Notes: generated by a model from the sequence alone, not told the origin. Positions 15,707-23,901 are shown, numbered from the stretch's first letter. The stretch: 64,000 nt of DNA from Segetibacter sp. (GCF_025963695.1 NZ_JAOQAH010000047.1:81396-145395); one strand, 5' to 3'. Made by a program: numbers and translations.

Positions 15707-16864
15707 ATGGCAACAATACTGATAGTTGATGATGAAAGAGCTATTCGCAAAACCCTCACAGAAATTTTGGGTTTTGAAGGATATAAAATAGAAGAAGCGG
15801 CAGACGGAGAGGAAGGTTTAAAAAAATTCCAGGCAGCTACGTATGATGTGGTGTTGTGCGATATTAAAATGCCTAAAGTTGATGGACTGGAATTTTTGAG
15901 CAAGGCTACAGCATCAAACCCCGATGTTCCTGTGATAATGATTAGTGGACACGGTACCATAGAAACTGCGGTCGAAGCGGTAAAAAAAGGAGCTTTTGAT
16001 TTTATCTCTAAACCGCCTGACCTAAACCGGTTGCTTATTACCATTCGCAATGCAATTGATAAGAACAAATTAGTAAAAGAGGCTAAAGTTTTAAAGCGGC
16101 GCGTAAGTAAAGTGCAGGAAATGATTGGCGAAAGCGCGGCAATAAAAAAGATAAAAGAAACTATTGAAAAGGTGGCCCCAACGGAAGCTCGGGTAATGAT
16201 TACCGGTGAGAACGGAAGCGGAAAAGAATTAGTGGCAAGATGGCTTCATGAAAAAAGCAGCCGTGCAGACGGTCAATTGGTTGAAGTGAACTGCGCTGCA
16301 ATACCAAGCGAACTAATAGAAAGCGAATTGTTTGGGCACGAGAAAGGCTCCTTTACTTCGGCAATCAAACAACGAATTGGAAAGTTTGAGCAAGCGAACG
16401 GAGGTACCTTGTTTTTGGATGAAATAGGGGATATGAGTCTCAGTGCACAGGCTAAAGTACTTCGGGCCCTACAGGAAGGAAAAATAACCCGGGTGGGTGG
16501 TGAAAAAGAAATCGCAGTTGACGTAAGGGTAGTTGTGGCTACCAACAAAGATTTATTAAAAGAGGTAGAGAACAAAAACTTTCGACTGGACCTTTATCAC
16601 CGGTTAGGCGTTATACTAATACATGTGCCTTCATTAAATGATAGACGGGAAGATATTCCTTTGCTGGTTGCAAAATTTTTACAAGACATTGCCGAAGATT
16701 ATGGACAGGCAAAAAAAGACATCGACGCAAAAGCTTTGGAATCATTGAAAGAAAGAAACTGGACAGGTAACATTCGTGAATTGAGAAATGTGGTAGAACG
16801 CTTGGTAATATTGTCGGGTAAAACAATTACTACAGAAGATATTACTAATTATGTAACCATATAG
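15707..16864 (+). CDS. NtrC-type response regulator (receiver + AAA+), without Fis domain
   Basis: 385 residues. Receiver domain at 1-120 with acidic pair D8/D9, phospho-acceptor D52 (VVLCDIKMPKVDG) and K102. AAA+ domain at 140-385 with Walker A GENGSGKE (167-174), Walker B GGTLFLDEIGD (232-242) and sensor II GNIRELRN (355-362). The sigma-54-contacting GAFTGA loop reads GSFTSA (214-219), and the chain stops at VTI about 25 residues after sensor II, with no Fis-type helix-turn-helix. Known NtrC relatives without GAFTGA (TyrR, Rhodobacter capsulatus NtrC) do not work through sigma-54. It may act by protein contact. No sensor kinase gene is adjacent. Confidence 0.9.
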   Translation: MATILIVDDERAIRKTLTEILGFEGYKIEEAADGEEGLKKFQAATYDVVLCDIKMPKVDGLEFLSKATASNPDVPVIMISGHGTIETAVEAVKKGAFDFISKPPDLNRLLITIRNAIDKNKLVKEAKVLKRRVSKVQEMIGESAAIKKIKETIEKVAPTEARVMITGENGSGKELVARWLHEKSSRADGQLVEVNCAAIPSELIESELFGHEKGSFTSAIKQRIGKFEQANGGTLFLDEIGDMSLSAQAKVLRALQEGKITRVGGEKEIAVDVRVVVATNKDLLKEVENKNFRLDLYHRLGVILIHVPSLNDRREDIPLLVAKFLQDIAEDYGQAKKDIDAKALESLKERNWTGNIRELRNVVERLVILSGKTITTEDITNYVTI

Positions 16865-16878
16865 ACAAGTGAAATAGT

Positions 16879-16977
16879 GTAAGGTGTAAGGCGTAAGGTG
16901 TAAGGTATAAGGTGTAAGGTGTAAGGTGTAAGGTGTAAGGTGTAAGGTTTGTCGCAGGATAACCTTACACCTTATAC
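16879..16977. repeat. GTAAGGT heptamer array with inverted end
   Basis: Ten consecutive 7-bp units (16879-16948), eight of them exactly GTAAGGT, are followed after 13 bases by ACCTTACACCTTATAC (16962-16977), the perfect 16-bp reverse complement of 16905-16920. It lies between the converging response regulator and MerR genes and could fold into a long hairpin in either transcript. Confidence 0.9.
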
Positions 16978-16996
16978 AATCTCGGGTGCTGAGTGC

Positions 16997-17872
16997 TCAC
17001 TCCTCCGTAAACTTAATAATTTCATCCATTGATCTCAATAGCTGAACATTTGGCGGCACCCTTATAATTTGCTGTACCTGGATTCCCGACATTACAATTT
17101 GCTTTTCTGGAAACCGCTTGGCAATCTCCTCTACATAATCTTGTGCATGTTTGTTGGTTAAATTTGTGACAAGATGGAAAAGTATGTATTTAAAACTTTT
17201 AGTTTGCCGATAAGTGTCGATGCTATCTAAAGACACATTGCTACCAAAGTAAGCTACCTTGTTTTTGTTCTTCTTTAATAAATAGTAGATGAACTGCAAA
17301 GGCAATTCGTGGTGTTCCTTTTCTGGTGTAAATAGTAAAATATCCTTCTTAGTTGTTTCTTTTATCAACTGAAGATTGTCGATAGCAACGAAAAGTTTTC
17401 TGGCAATAATATTGCTTGTAAAATGCTCCTGGGCCGGAATTACATGGTCGGTAAGCCACAAAACGCCAATCTTATCCTGAAAGGCATGAATGATTTTAAG
17501 AATGGTTTCTTCTACACCAAGTCTTTTTAGCGCTTCCTGGAATGTTCGTTCAAAACTTTCTTCGTCCAGGTCAATCGATGCTTCAAGCAACTCTTTTATA
17601 TAGTACTCATTCCCGTTTTCACGCGGCAGTCCTTCCAATGCCTTTAACCTTATTTCGTCTCTGTTTAACGAAGCAATTTTAGATATCTTTAAGCCACCGT
17701 GATATAAATATGAGATCCTGAGAATGTGCTTTAAATTTTCATTGTCGTAGAATCTATGGTTGCTATCTCTTCTTTGCGGTACAGCAATTCCATAACGTTG
17801 CTCCCAAATACGCCACGTGTGTGCTTTTATTCCACTTAGGTTCTCAATGTCTTTTATTGTAAACTGATTCAT
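16997..17872 (-). CDS. MerR-family regulator with CarH/LitR-like cobalamin-binding domain
   Basis: 291 residues. A MerR helix-turn-helix at 1-75 (FTIKDIENLSGIKAHTWRIWEQRYG..P.R...NHRFYD) is followed by a helical bundle and a Rossmann-like B12-binding fold. The CarH photoreceptor motif W-x9-EH is intact (W139, E149, H150). The second motif, ExHxxG in CarH, reads E186-x-H188-x-x-P191: the lower-axial histidine is kept but the glycine is proline. Family knowledge: CarH/LitR bind adenosylcobalamin and release operator DNA in light. Whether this protein binds B12 is uncertain. The gene diverges from lepB, and no carotenoid gene is in the window. Confidence 0.85.
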   Translation of the reverse strand: MNQFTIKDIENLSGIKAHTWRIWEQRYGIAVPQRRDSNHRFYDNENLKHILRISYLYHGGLKISKIASLNRDEIRLKALEGLPRENGNEYYIKELLEASIDLDEESFERTFQEALKRLGVEETILKIIHAFQDKIGVLWLTDHVIPAQEHFTSNIIARKLFVAIDNLQLIKETTKKDILLFTPEKEHHELPLQFIYYLLKKNKNKVAYFGSNVSLDSIDTYRQTKSFKYILFHLVTNLTNKHAQDYVEEIAKRFPEKQIVMSGIQVQQIIRVPPNVQLLRSMDEIIKFTEE

Positions 17873-18024
17873 TTCTGCTTATAAAGGTAAATATCTCTTT
17901 TAGTAGTAGCGTTCTGATCAATAAGATACACCTATATCTTTTGTTTTTATTTAAGAAAACTTTTGAAGAAGCCCCTTTGAAGCAAATTTTATAATGGTAC
18001 ATTTGCCACCATCAAAAACTACTT

Positions 18025-19530
18025 ATGGGCTGGTTCATTTTTGCGATATACATAATAGGATGGCATATAGGCATGTATGGTATGTTTAAAAAGGCCGGCA
18101 TAGAACCGTGGAAAGCTTTGATCCCTTTTTATAACACATGGTGTATCGTTAATAAGACCAATATCCGTAAGGTCTGGTTTTGGCTTCAATTTATCCCCAT
18201 AGCAGGACAGTTTATTACTATTTGGATCACCATTATTTTCGTGATGCATTTTGGAAGATTTTCTTTAATTCATCATATAGCAACGGTTTTCTTCCCCTTT
18301 CTTTATTTCCCTTATTTAGGCTATTCAAAAACTGAAAGATATGTAGGGCATGACGTAGTTAAACGTTATCAGAAAAGTGCAGCAAGAGAGTGGATAGACG
18401 CCGCTGTTTTCGCCGTTGTAGCTGCTACCATCATTAGAACCTTTGTATTTGAAGCTTATACCATACCAACAGAAAGTATGGAAAAAACGCTTTTAGTAAA
18501 CGACTTTCTGTTTGTAAATAAAATGAGTTACGGACCTCGCATTCCGCAAACGCCTGTTTCTTTTCCTTTTGTTCACAACATCATGCCTTTCAGTACCACT
18601 ACACCTTCTTATACAACTCTTGTGCAGCTTCCATACAAACGTTTGCCAGGTTTTCAGGAGGTTGAAAGAAATGATGTCGTCGTGTTTAATTTTCCTGCAG
18701 GAGATACCATTATCAACCTGCCTGATTTTGGTTCGAAAGTTTTATATTATGATGTGTTAAGAACACAATTTAAGGGGAACAGAGATGCTTTGATGGCTGA
18801 GTATCCAATCCACGTACACCCGATGGATAAAACGGATAACTATATTAAGCGTTGTATTGCTGTGGGTGGTGATACGCTATTAATTAGGGACGGACGTGTT
18901 ATTATAAGTGGACAACCTTCACCTATTCCCATCGGATCACAAACGGAGTATATTGTTGAAACGAACGGACAGCCATTTGACGATGAATTTTTACAAACGG
19001 CTTTGCATATTAATCCGGAAGAACCCAAAGACCAGATTTACGCTTACCAGGGGAAAGCCAATTCTTATGTTTTGAATATGACACCTTCCGAAGCAGAGTT
19101 GGTAAAGAAACAACCTAATTTCAAAAGCATTGATTTTGCGTATATAAACAATCCCGGTACAACCTTTCCATATAGCACAAACAATCTTTGGTCACCTGAT
19201 AACTTTGGACCTATTTATGTTCCTGCAAAAGGAAGCACAATTACAATTACTCCTGAGAATATCGATATCTATCGAAGGTTAATTATTACTTACGAGGGTA
19301 ATAATCTGGAAGAGAGAGATGGCAAATTTTTTATCAATGGCCAGCAAACAAATACTTATAAATGTAAGTTTAATTACTACTGGATGATGGGCGACAATCG
19401 CCACCGCAGCCAGGACAGTCGTTACTGGGGTTTTGTACCTGAAACAAACATCGTCGGCAAAGCTTCACTAATATGGTTTAGTTGGGAAAACGGCCCCCGC
19501 TGGAACCGTTTGTTTAAAACTATCAAATAA
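18025..19530 (+). CDS. lepB: Signal peptidase I with extra N-terminal membrane domain
   Basis: This enzyme removes signal peptides on the periplasmic side of the inner membrane. Catalytic Ser151 lies in YTIPTESMEKTL and the catalytic lysine is K275 in NYIKRCIAVGGD; the C-terminal box GDNRHRSQDSRYWGFV is intact. At 501 residues it is longer than enterobacterial LepB. The first ~115 residues form several hydrophobic helices (GWFIFAIYIIGWHIGMYGMFKKAGIEPWKALIPFYN) resembling a DUF5684-type membrane domain, and a large insertion sits between the Ser and Lys boxes, as in other Bacteroidota. A terminator follows, before cdd. Confidence 0.94.
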   Translation: MGWFIFAIYIIGWHIGMYGMFKKAGIEPWKALIPFYNTWCIVNKTNIRKVWFWLQFIPIAGQFITIWITIIFVMHFGRFSLIHHIATVFFPFLYFPYLGYSKTERYVGHDVVKRYQKSAAREWIDAAVFAVVAATIIRTFVFEAYTIPTESMEKTLLVNDFLFVNKMSYGPRIPQTPVSFPFVHNIMPFSTTTPSYTTLVQLPYKRLPGFQEVERNDVVVFNFPAGDTIINLPDFGSKVLYYDVLRTQFKGNRDALMAEYPIHVHPMDKTDNYIKRCIAVGGDTLLIRDGRVIISGQPSPIPIGSQTEYIVETNGQPFDDEFLQTALHINPEEPKDQIYAYQGKANSYVLNMTPSEAELVKKQPNFKSIDFAYINNPGTTFPYSTNNLWSPDNFGPIYVPAKGSTITITPENIDIYRRLIITYEGNNLEERDGKFFINGQQTNTYKCKFNYYWMMGDNRHRSQDSRYWGFVPETNIVGKASLIWFSWENGPRWNRLFKTIK

Positions 19531-19548
19531 CATATCTTTAATTTTTAT

Positions 19549-19578
19549 AAATCCTTCCCAGCAACGGAGGGATTTTTT
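19549..19578 (+). terminator. Rho-independent terminator after lepB
   Basis: Stem AATCCTTCC / GGAGGGATT (one G-T pair) with a six-base loop, followed by TTTTTT. It lies between lepB and the cytidine deaminase gene. Confidence 0.8.
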
Positions 19579-19594
19579 GTCTCAATAATTATCA

Positions 19595-20089
19595 ATGAAG
19601 AAAGAAGATTATACGTTTTCATTTGAAGTGTACGATTCTATCGACGAGTTAAATGAGCATGATGCATGGCTGCTCAACCAAGCCCGTGAAGTAACGCAAC
19701 ATGCGTATGCGCCCTATTCACATTTTCAGGTAGGTGCCATTGCCCGCCTCGACAATGGCCAGATTGTAGCTGGAAGTAACCAGGAAAATGCAAGCTTTCC
19801 GGTTGGTTTGTGCGCAGAAAGAGTGCTTCTTGCTTCGGCTGCATCACTATTCCCCAAAGTGCCAATAGAAACAATAGCGATTAGTTACCACAACGAAAAT
19901 GGTGAAAGCGACCACCCCATTTCTCCTTGCGGTATGTGTCGTCAAAGCCTGCTTGAATACGAATCTCGGGTAAAACATCCAATCAGGGTTATTTTGGGTG
20001 GACTTGAAGGGCAAGTGTATATTATTGACCGGGCTGCTATGCTGTTGCCGCTAAGTTTTACAGCAGAAGATTTAAGTTCTCCATTGTAA
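19595..20089 (+). CDS. cdd: Cytidine deaminase
   Basis: A 164-residue homotetramer-type cytidine deaminase that converts (deoxy)cytidine to (deoxy)uridine in pyrimidine salvage. The zinc site is complete: CAERV with Cys73 and proton-shuttle Glu75, and PCGMC with Cys112 and Cys115. The substrate motif AYAPYSHFQVGA and the following GSNQENASFPVGLCAE segment are typical. The N-terminal ~28 residues (MKKEDYTFSFEVYDSIDEL) extend beyond the minimal family core, as is common in Bacteroidota. It follows the lepB terminator, so it is probably transcribed from its own promoter. Confidence 0.94.
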   Translation: MKKEDYTFSFEVYDSIDELNEHDAWLLNQAREVTQHAYAPYSHFQVGAIARLDNGQIVAGSNQENASFPVGLCAERVLLASAASLFPKVPIETIAISYHNENGESDHPISPCGMCRQSLLEYESRVKHPIRVILGGLEGQVYIIDRAAMLLPLSFTAEDLSSPL

Positions 20090-20129
20090 CAAATTATATA
20101 AATGCGCGCTGGCTTAGTAGTTGTTTACG

Positions 20130-20567
20130 TTACGGAAGCAGTTCGTTTGGTTGGATAATAGGTTTGAAAGCAAGACTTTTCACTTGTTTTTTATCTCCAA
20201 AACAACCTGACAAGGTAATGACCTGTGCGTTATCCTCCTCGAATTGGTAAACTACTTTATCCGCAATTTTTGCCTTTTTCTCTTTTAATGCCTGGAAAGC
20301 ATACAATCTAACCACTGCACTTTTGTTGTTTTTAGCCAGTTCTATCAGTTGGTCTTCCGCAGCAACAGATAGAAGTTTAGTATAGAGCTCTAACTGCTTA
20401 CAATAGGAACCGGTATATCCAATTGTATAAGATCGTTCATAAACGCCATTGACTGCCATTTCATCTACTATCATTTGAACAGTGTCTGGTTTATTATCCC
20501 TGGCATATACTACAGTTTGTATAAATACTGGTATTATAGCAAGTAACAATGTTTTAGTAAGTGGCAT
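20130..20567 (-). CDS. Secreted unknown protein with HEAT-like helices
   Basis: 145 residues with a signal peptide (hydrophobic LLLAIIPVFIQTVVYA, likely cleavage after VYA). The mature part includes two Cys (Y-C-K-Q and S-G-C-F-G) that could form a disulphide, and a helical segment DQLIELAKNNKSAVVRLYAFQALKEKKAK with the look of a HEAT repeat. It is convergent with cdd and divergent from the DUF2383 gene. Function unknown; probably periplasmic or outer-membrane associated. Confidence 0.7.
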   Translation of the reverse strand: MPLTKTLLLAIIPVFIQTVVYARDNKPDTVQMIVDEMAVNGVYERSYTIGYTGSYCKQLELYTKLLSVAAEDQLIELAKNNKSAVVRLYAFQALKEKKAKIADKVVYQFEEDNAQVITLSGCFGDKKQVKSLAFKPIIQPNELLP

Positions 20568-20583
20568 CTTTTACTTTTTGGGA

Positions 20584-20658
20584 TATGATGCATTCTAAAT
20601 ACGAATTACATAAATAGTAAGAAAATTATAGAAAGAGTTTCGTGTGTTATGCATCATA
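20584..20658. promoter_or_regulatory. Inverted repeat in a divergent intergenic region
   Basis: TATGATGCAT (20584-20593) and ATGCATCATA (20649-20658) are perfect 10-bp inverted copies 55 bp apart, between the divergent secreted-protein gene and the DUF2383 gene. This could be a paired operator; no regulator is implied. Confidence 0.3.
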
Positions 20659-20727
20659 CATGCTTAAGACCCTTTCACCAAAAACTAGCTTCTGGCACAA
20701 GTTTTTATGCATTTCGTAAAAGATATT

Positions 20728-21198
20728 ATGGAGCCTACACAGACTACAATTGGAATTTTAAACGACCTTATTCAAATTAATAATGATCGGGTAATTGGAT
20801 ATGAAAAAGCAATTCATGAATTGAAAGATAGTGACGACGACCTGAAAGTGCTGTTTGCATCAATGATAGATGAAAGCCGCCAGGCAAGAATGGCGCTTGG
20901 TAAAGAAGTGCAGGCTTTAGGTGGAGAAATGAAATCAGGTTCAGACACTACTAACAGTGGAAAGATCTACAAAGCCTGGATGGATGTAAAAGCTGTATTT
21001 AGTGGCCATGATAGAAAGACTGTTTTGAGCAACTGCGAGTTTGGAGAAGATGCAGCCCAAAAAGCTTACGACGCCGCTTTGCTATCTGAGGATTTACCTG
21101 CGTATTTAAGGGAAATGGTTTCAAAACAAAAGCACATACTTAAAGGATCTCACGATGAAGTCAAAGCAATGCGAGACCAGGAAAAGGCACGCTCTTAA
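20728..21198 (+). CDS. PA2169-family four-helix-bundle protein (DUF2383)
   Basis: About 156 residues with a ferritin-like helical pattern: helices around TTIGILNDLIQINNDRVIGYEKAI, DDDLKVLFASMIDESRQARMALGKEV, NSGKIYKAWMDVKAVF and DLPAYLREMVSKQKHILKGSHDEVKAMRD. This matches the DUF2383/PA2169 family, often linked to stress responses, whose biochemical role is unknown. The frame opens at 20707 (MHFVKDI), but ATG 20728 (MEPTQTTIGIL) fits the family start better. It stands alone between a divergent and a convergent neighbour. Confidence 0.85.
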   Translation: MEPTQTTIGILNDLIQINNDRVIGYEKAIHELKDSDDDLKVLFASMIDESRQARMALGKEVQALGGEMKSGSDTTNSGKIYKAWMDVKAVFSGHDRKTVLSNCEFGEDAAQKAYDAALLSEDLPAYLREMVSKQKHILKGSHDEVKAMRDQEKARS

Positions 21199-21307
21199 AA
21201 TTAGTTTTTAAGGGTGAGTATTTAAGAAGCGCACCAGATCATCAAATTGGTTGGCTTCTTATTTTAACCCTTATGTCACGAACCTGCAACTTACTTTGAA
21301 GCTTCTC

Positions 21308-22360
21308 TTAAAGTATTTTTTCTTCCATACCTGCTGGAGTAAAAGTTAACTCCAGGTCTGTTTCGGGGTAAGATACGCAGGTGAGTATTAATCCTTCCTG
21401 TAAATCGGTTGGGGTAAGCACATCGTTAATCGTCATCTTTACGCTTCCGCTGGTACATCTTGCAGTACACGTACTGCACCTGCCGCCACGACAACTGAAC
21501 GGAAGTTGGATATGATGTTTTAATGCAACCTCAAGGATGTTTTGTGGGTAAGCAACTTCAATGTTATACTTCTTATTATGGTAGTAGATGGTAACACGAT
21601 GAGGGGTTTTATCAGTCATTAAAGGCGGAGGTGGAGCCGTAGCAAAAAAGTTCTCCCGCCTTATAAAGTCCTGGCTGTATTTCATCACCTTCAAAGTAAA
21701 TTGAGCCATCCTCATGAAAGACTCTGGACCGCAGAGATAAAATTTTACAGATGAATTTGTAATGTGCTGTAGCAAGATCCGTTCAAGCAAATTGTTATTG
21801 AGGCGTTGAGAAGGCTTTTTATAATCCTCTGGTTGACTAAAGATTTCTGTTAGAGAAAAATTTAATTTGAACTTTTCTTTTAATAGAAACAAATCATTCC
21901 TAAAAATGCTGTTCTTTTCGCTGTGATTTTGGTTAATCAGCAAAACTTTTGTCCGCGGGAAGTTGTGTAATAAATGCTTTATAAGAGAGAAGACCGGCGT
22001 AATTCCGCTGCCCGCTGCAATAAAAACGGCTACTTCGCTTTCAGGTTTTTCTATAATAAATCTCCCGCTAGGCGGCAGGCTAATAATAATGTCGCCAACT
22101 TTTAATTCGTCGAACAAGAAACGGCTTAGTTCGCCATTCTCAATTCTCTTGATGGTAAAGAAAAAATCATTGTCAACACCCGGTGTTGAGCTAATGGAAT
22201 AAGAGCGGCGTATTTCTTTATTATTCAGCGTTACTAATAAGGTAACAAACTGACCTGCTTTATATTCTATGTTTCTCTTGTTTATCTCTTCTACAACAAA
22301 CGTTTTACTTTCTGCTGTTTCCTGCCTTATGCTTGTTATCCTTAATTGTAGGTGTTCCAT
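21308..22360 (-). CDS. Ferredoxin--NAD(P)H reductase of PaaE type (FAD, NAD, 2Fe-2S)
   Basis: A 350-residue flavodoxin-reductase-like protein that moves electrons between NAD(P)H and a 2Fe-2S centre for a partner oxygenase or desaturase. Domain order: FAD-binding barrel with RRSYSISS (51-58), NAD(P)-binding domain with AAGSGITP (115-122) and YLCGPESFM (208-216), and a C-terminal plant-type ferredoxin domain with Cys290, 295, 298 and 328. This is the PaaE architecture, but no paaABCD or desaturase genes are nearby, so its partner is unknown. It ends a minus-strand cluster csaA-ogt-reductase with gaps of 1 and 33 bp. Confidence 0.88.
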   Translation of the reverse strand: MEHLQLRITSIRQETAESKTFVVEEINKRNIEYKAGQFVTLLVTLNNKEIRRSYSISSTPGVDNDFFFTIKRIENGELSRFLFDELKVGDIIISLPPSGRFIIEKPESEVAVFIAAGSGITPVFSLIKHLLHNFPRTKVLLINQNHSEKNSIFRNDLFLLKEKFKLNFSLTEIFSQPEDYKKPSQRLNNNLLERILLQHITNSSVKFYLCGPESFMRMAQFTLKVMKYSQDFIRRENFFATAPPPPLMTDKTPHRVTIYYHNKKYNIEVAYPQNILEVALKHHIQLPFSCRGGRCSTCTARCTSGSVKMTINDVLTPTDLQEGLILTCVSYPETDLELTFTPAGMEEKIL

Positions 22361-22393
22361 TTCTTTTGCTAATCTCCTTTCCGTTATAACAGA

Positions 22394-22888
22394 TCAAAAT
22401 AAAGTTTGTACCCCGTTTGCAAATTTATTCTCATGATCAAGTAACCATTTTTTTCTCCACAATCCGCCGGCATATCCTACCAGCGATTGATTGCTTCCTA
22501 TAACCCGGTGGCAAGGAACAATAATGCATACATGGTTTTTTCCATTACTTGAAGCAGCCGCCCGAATACAATTAGGATCGCCCAGTTGTTTTGCCAGCGC
22601 CATATAACTAATAGTTTTTCCGTATTCTATATTCAGCAGTTCACCCCAAACTTTGCTTTGAAACTCAGTTCCTTTCTGGCGGACAGGTATATCAAATGAA
22701 AGTCGCTTGCCGCCAAAATATTCTATCAATTCCTCTACACAGCTTAGTAAGAGAAGATTGTTTGTACTGGCATTGCCAGCATTACTTTCATCATCAATAA
22801 ACGAAATCTCGTTAATGTATTGTGCTGTTCCGCCAACCTTTAAAAGGCCAACCGGAGACTTGTAATACGTAAAGGTGGTCTCACTCAT
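22394..22888 (-). CDS. ogt: Methylated-DNA--protein-cysteine S-methyltransferase
   Basis: A suicide repair enzyme that takes the alkyl group from O6-alkylguanine. The active-site motif IIVPCHRVIG with acceptor Cys126 is intact, followed by GYAGGLWRKKWLLDHE. The helix-turn-helix reading TISYMALAKQLGDPNCIRAAASSNGKN is typical. The 164 residues contain the N-terminal domain and the C-terminal catalytic domain, with no Ada AraC domain. It is preceded by csaA with a one-base gap, so translation is likely coupled. Confidence 0.95.
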   Translation of the reverse strand: MSETTFTYYKSPVGLLKVGGTAQYINEISFIDDESNAGNASTNNLLLLSCVEELIEYFGGKRLSFDIPVRQKGTEFQSKVWGELLNIEYGKTISYMALAKQLGDPNCIRAAASSNGKNHVCIIVPCHRVIGSNQSLVGYAGGLWRKKWLLDHENKFANGVQTLF

Positions 22889-22889
22889 T

Positions 22890-23219
22890 TTAGCCTATTT
22901 TTAGTCCGTTTTCAACTGCTCTTTCCGGCTTTAATAAAATTACATCGTTGTTGGCATCATATACGCCAAGCACTAAACATTCACTGTAAAAATTTGCTAT
23001 TTGTTTTGGCGGAAAGTTCATCACAGCTACCACCTGTTGGCCCAGCAATTGCTCTTTGGAATAATGCTTGGTAACTTGCGCAGAAGAGTATTTTATTCCG
23101 GTCGGTCCGAAATCAATTTTCAATTGATATGCTGGCTTTCTGGCTTTTGGAAAATCCTTAACTTCAACAATTGTTCCTGTTTGAATGTTTATCTTTTCCA
23201 GGTCGTCCCATGATATCAT
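22890..23219 (-). CDS. csaA: tRNA-binding domain protein CsaA
   Basis: A 109-residue OB-fold protein of the CsaA/EMAP-II-like tRNA-binding family, described as an export-related chaperone and tRNA binder. The core pattern D-L-E-K-I-N-I-Q-T-G-T-I-V-E-V-K-D-F-P-K-A-R-K-P-A-Y-Q-L and the later FPPKQIANFYSECLVLG match. The frame is open from 23273, but those 18 residues (MHFFSYFLLFRF..) overlap the divergent osmC start at 23258; ATG 23219 is the better start. It heads the cluster csaA-ogt-reductase. Confidence 0.92.
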   Translation of the reverse strand: MISWDDLEKINIQTGTIVEVKDFPKARKPAYQLKIDFGPTGIKYSSAQVTKHYSKEQLLGQQVVAVMNFPPKQIANFYSECLVLGVYDANNDVILLKPERAVENGLKIG

Positions 23220-23257
23220 TGAAACAATTTTAAAATCAAATCTAAACAACAAAAAGT

Positions 23258-23671
23258 ATGAAAAGAAATGCAACCGCCGTTTGGAACGGTTCCGGTAAAG
23301 AAGGTAAAGGAACTGTTAGTACACAAAGTACAGTTCTAAGCAGCACCCAATATTCTTATAAATCGCGCTTTGAGGAAGGCGTTGGAACAAATCCCGAAGA
23401 ACTAATGGCCGCTGCCCACGCAGGATGCTTCTCCATGAAGCTAAGTTTTGTATTAGGTGAAGCAGGTTTTACCGCAGACAAGATAGAAACAACATGTACG
23501 ATCGCTTTAGAGAACGGGGCTATCACAACTTCTGAGTTAAACGTTACCGCTACAATACCAGGTATTAGCGAAGATGAATTTCAAAAATGCGCGCAAAATG
23601 CAAAAGACAATTGCCCGGTTAGTAAAGCTTATAGCGCTTTAAATATTACTTTGGAAGCCAAGCTTGGATAA
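23258..23671 (+). CDS. osmC: OsmC-family peroxidase
   Basis: A 137-residue thiol peroxidase of the OsmC type acting on organic hydroperoxides. The two redox cysteines are Cys57 in HAGCFSMKLSFVL and Cys119 in DNCPVSKAY. The N-terminal strand region ATAVWNGSGKEGKGTVSTQS and the EELMAAAHAGC helix are family hallmarks. It diverges from csaA with 38 bp between start codons and is followed by a terminator whose left arm is a type A interspersed element. A stress-protective role next to ogt and a redox enzyme is plausible. Confidence 0.94.
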   Translation: MKRNATAVWNGSGKEGKGTVSTQSTVLSSTQYSYKSRFEEGVGTNPEELMAAAHAGCFSMKLSFVLGEAGFTADKIETTCTIALENGAITTSELNVTATIPGISEDEFQKCAQNAKDNCPVSKAYSALNITLEAKLG

Positions 23672-23708
23672 CACTGGTTTGTTGACCAGCAATGGTACTT
23701 TCATTATA

Positions 23709-23732
23709 CATCGTTGTGTCACTCACTTGTAC
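23709..23732 (-). repeat. 24-bp interspersed element, type A (terminator arm)
   Basis: Reverse-strand copy with core GTGAGTGACACAAC. Its GTCACTCACTTG stretch (23719-23730) pairs with CAGGTGAGTGAC further downstream, forming the osmC terminator stem. Confidence 0.85.
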
Positions 23733-23768
23733 TTTTAGAATTTCTATGAGCCAGGTGAGTGACTTTTT
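23719..23768 (+). terminator. Terminator after osmC built from a type A element
   Basis: GTCACTCACTTG and CAGGTGAGTGAC (23752-23763) form a 12-bp stem with one G-T pair, followed by a run of eight or nine T residues. The left arm belongs to the interspersed element. The right arm looks like a partial inverted second copy. Confidence 0.75.
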
Positions 23769-23901
23769 TTTAATAGCTATTGGCCATTAATGAAGTGTTT
23801 TCAAAAAGAAGCAAAACATCGTGGCAGGGCAAGAGTTAATGGTCTTCTTTCCTATAAAGCAGAAGTAAATAGTATCTCTGTTTTTGTCTCGTCAAAAACG
23901 A

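Noticed and set aside
16879..16977. CRISPR or integron-like array
   Set aside because: Simple tandem heptamers with an inverted end; no spacers, integrase or attC-like sites.
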